Shown: positions 63,297-64,000 of the stretch, one piece after another
Numbering within the stretch: the stretch's first letter is position 1
Layout of the letters: the number at the start of each line of letters is the position of its first letter
NCBI RefSeq assembly: GCF_010119615.1
Contig: NZ_QOVG01000002.1
Span: 372,001 to 436,000 of the forward strand
Direction of reading: 5' to 3'
Length of the DNA: 64,000 bases
Origin: Pseudoxanthomonas gei
GTDB lineage: Bacteria; Pseudomonadota; Gammaproteobacteria; Xanthomonadales; Xanthomonadaceae
The notes under the pieces: generated by a model
Seen by the model: only the letters and a program-made list of their open reading frames with translations
Told to the model about the DNA's origin: nothing
Databases searched by the model: none
Translations under genes and position numbers: made by a program

Positions 63297-64000
63297 ATGT
63301 CCCAACTCGCCCAAGCCAGCCGTGACGCCCTCAGCGAGGGTGGGGCACTGTCCAGCCAGCTCGACAACTTCGTGCCCCGCGAGGCGCAGCAGCGCCTGTC
63401 CACGGCGATTGCCGACGCCTTCGAAAGCCGCGAAGTGCTGCTGGCCGAGGCCGGCACCGGCACCGGCAAGACCTTCGCCTACCTGGTGCCGGCGTTGCTG
63501 TCGGGCCTGAAGACCATCATTTCCACCGGCACCCGGGCCCTGCAGGACCAGCTCTACCACCGCGACCTGCCACGCGTGCGCAATGCGCTGGGAACCGGCC
63601 TGAAGTCGGCCCTGCTGAAAGGCCGCGCCAACTACCTGTGCAAGTACCGGCTGGAACAGGCCAAGGGCGAGCCGAAGTTCACCACCCGCGAACAGATCTC
63701 GCAGTTCCAGCGCATCGTGGCCTGGGGCGGGCGCACCCACTTCGGCGACATGGCCGAGCTGGAAGCGCTGCCCGATGATTCGCCGCTGCTGCCCATGGTC
63801 ACGTCCACCAACGACAACTGCCTGGGCACCGACTGCCCGTTCTGGGGCGACTGCTTCGTGGTGCAGGCGCGCCAGCGCGCCCAGTCGGCCGACATCGTGG
63901 TGGTCAACCACCACCTGCTATTGGCCGACCTGGCGCTGAAGCAGGAAGGCTTCGGCGAAATCCTGCCGGGCGCCCAGGCCTTCGTCATCGACGAGGCCCA
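63297..64000 (+). CDS. yoaA: YoaA-type Fe-S DNA helicase (XPD/DinG family), N-terminal part
   Basis: Partial gene running off the window; 234 residues are visible. It opens MSQLAQASRDALSEGG, then QLDNFVPREAQQRLSTAIADAF and Walker A LLAEAGTGTGKTFAYL, motif Ia TIISTGTRALQDQLYHRDLP, and the four Cys of the iron-sulfur domain: YLCKYRL, then NCLGTDCPFWGDC with the C-x4-C-x5-C spacing of YoaA/DinG. The DEAH box (VIDEA) is cut by the window end. The family unwinds DNA 5'-3' during replication-fork repair. The N-terminus without a UvrC-like insertion favours YoaA over DinG. Confidence 0.9.
   Translation, partial: MSQLAQASRDALSEGGALSSQLDNFVPREAQQRLSTAIADAFESREVLLAEAGTGTGKTFAYLVPALLSGLKTIISTGTRALQDQLYHRDLPRVRNALGTGLKSALLKGRANYLCKYRLEQAKGEPKFTTREQISQFQRIVAWGGRTHFGDMAELEALPDDSPLLPMVTSTNDNCLGTDCPFWGDCFVVQARQRAQSADIVVVNHHLLLADLALKQEGFGEILPGAQAFVIDEA

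Overview
The window is high-GC, densely coded chromosome from a gammaproteobacterium, most likely a member of the Xanthomonadaceae/Lysobacteraceae (Xanthomonas, Stenotrophomonas, Pseudoxanthomonas or Luteimonas type). The indications are a Tol-Pal-CpoB-QueE-QueC order, large TonB-dependent receptors paired with SapC and tryptophan-halogenase genes, a XylR-type xylan locus with the operator TGGTAGCGCTAACA, and many GTG/TTG starts. Genus cannot be fixed from the sequence alone.

Layout. 1-4.5 kb: tail of tolQ, then tolR, tolA, tolB, pal and cpoB (cell-envelope constriction machine). 4.6-6.1 kb: queE and queC (queuosine precursor synthesis). 6.15-6.5 kb: tRNA-Lys(TTT), a terminator, and a frameshifted scrap of a P4-type integrase, the scar of an element once inserted at this tRNA. 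6.6-7.5 kb: a tandem universal stress protein with a perfect FNR/Anr-like box upstream. 7.5-8.5 kb: about 1 kb without a recognisable gene.

8.2-34 kb: a complete xylan/glucuronoxylan utilisation locus under an apparent LacI-family repressor (XylR). Outer membrane: a TonB-dependent receptor followed by SapC, a cupin/JmjC-like protein, a tryptophan-halogenase-like flavoenzyme and a DUF6445 protein, then a GH3 glycosidase. Cytoplasm: xylB and xylA. Divergent from xylR: GH67 alpha-glucuronidase (split by a frameshift), a SGNH acetyl esterase and an exported GH43. Then a GH10 endoxylanase, a GPH-type sugar symporter, a cytoplasmic GH43 and an aldose 1-epimerase. Four near-identical 14-bp palindromes stand in front of the transcription units and define the regulon. 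Together the genes cut xylan, strip glucuronate and acetyl groups, import oligosaccharides and feed xylulose-5-phosphate into central metabolism.

34-43 kb: an acyl-CoA catabolism cluster (quinone oxidoreductase, IclR regulator, three acyl-CoA dehydrogenases, a fused enoyl-CoA hydratase/3-hydroxyacyl-CoA dehydrogenase) with an embedded ComB-like phosphatase. 43-47 kb: a YdeP-type molybdopterin oxidoreductase with fdhD and, converging on it, mobA. 47-64 kb: housekeeping genes recQ, dps, hrpA, an unknown exported protein, relA, a TPR membrane protein, a two-domain glycosyltransferase, mrcB (PBP1b), a small lipoprotein and the start of a YoaA-type Fe-S helicase.

Most notable: the palindromic element present twice, once as the 3' end of mobA and once in frame inside hrpA; the frameshifted GH67 gene inside an otherwise intact xylan locus; the receptor-associated SapC/cupin/halogenase/DUF6445 quartet of unknown purpose; and the tRNA-Lys integrase remnant.
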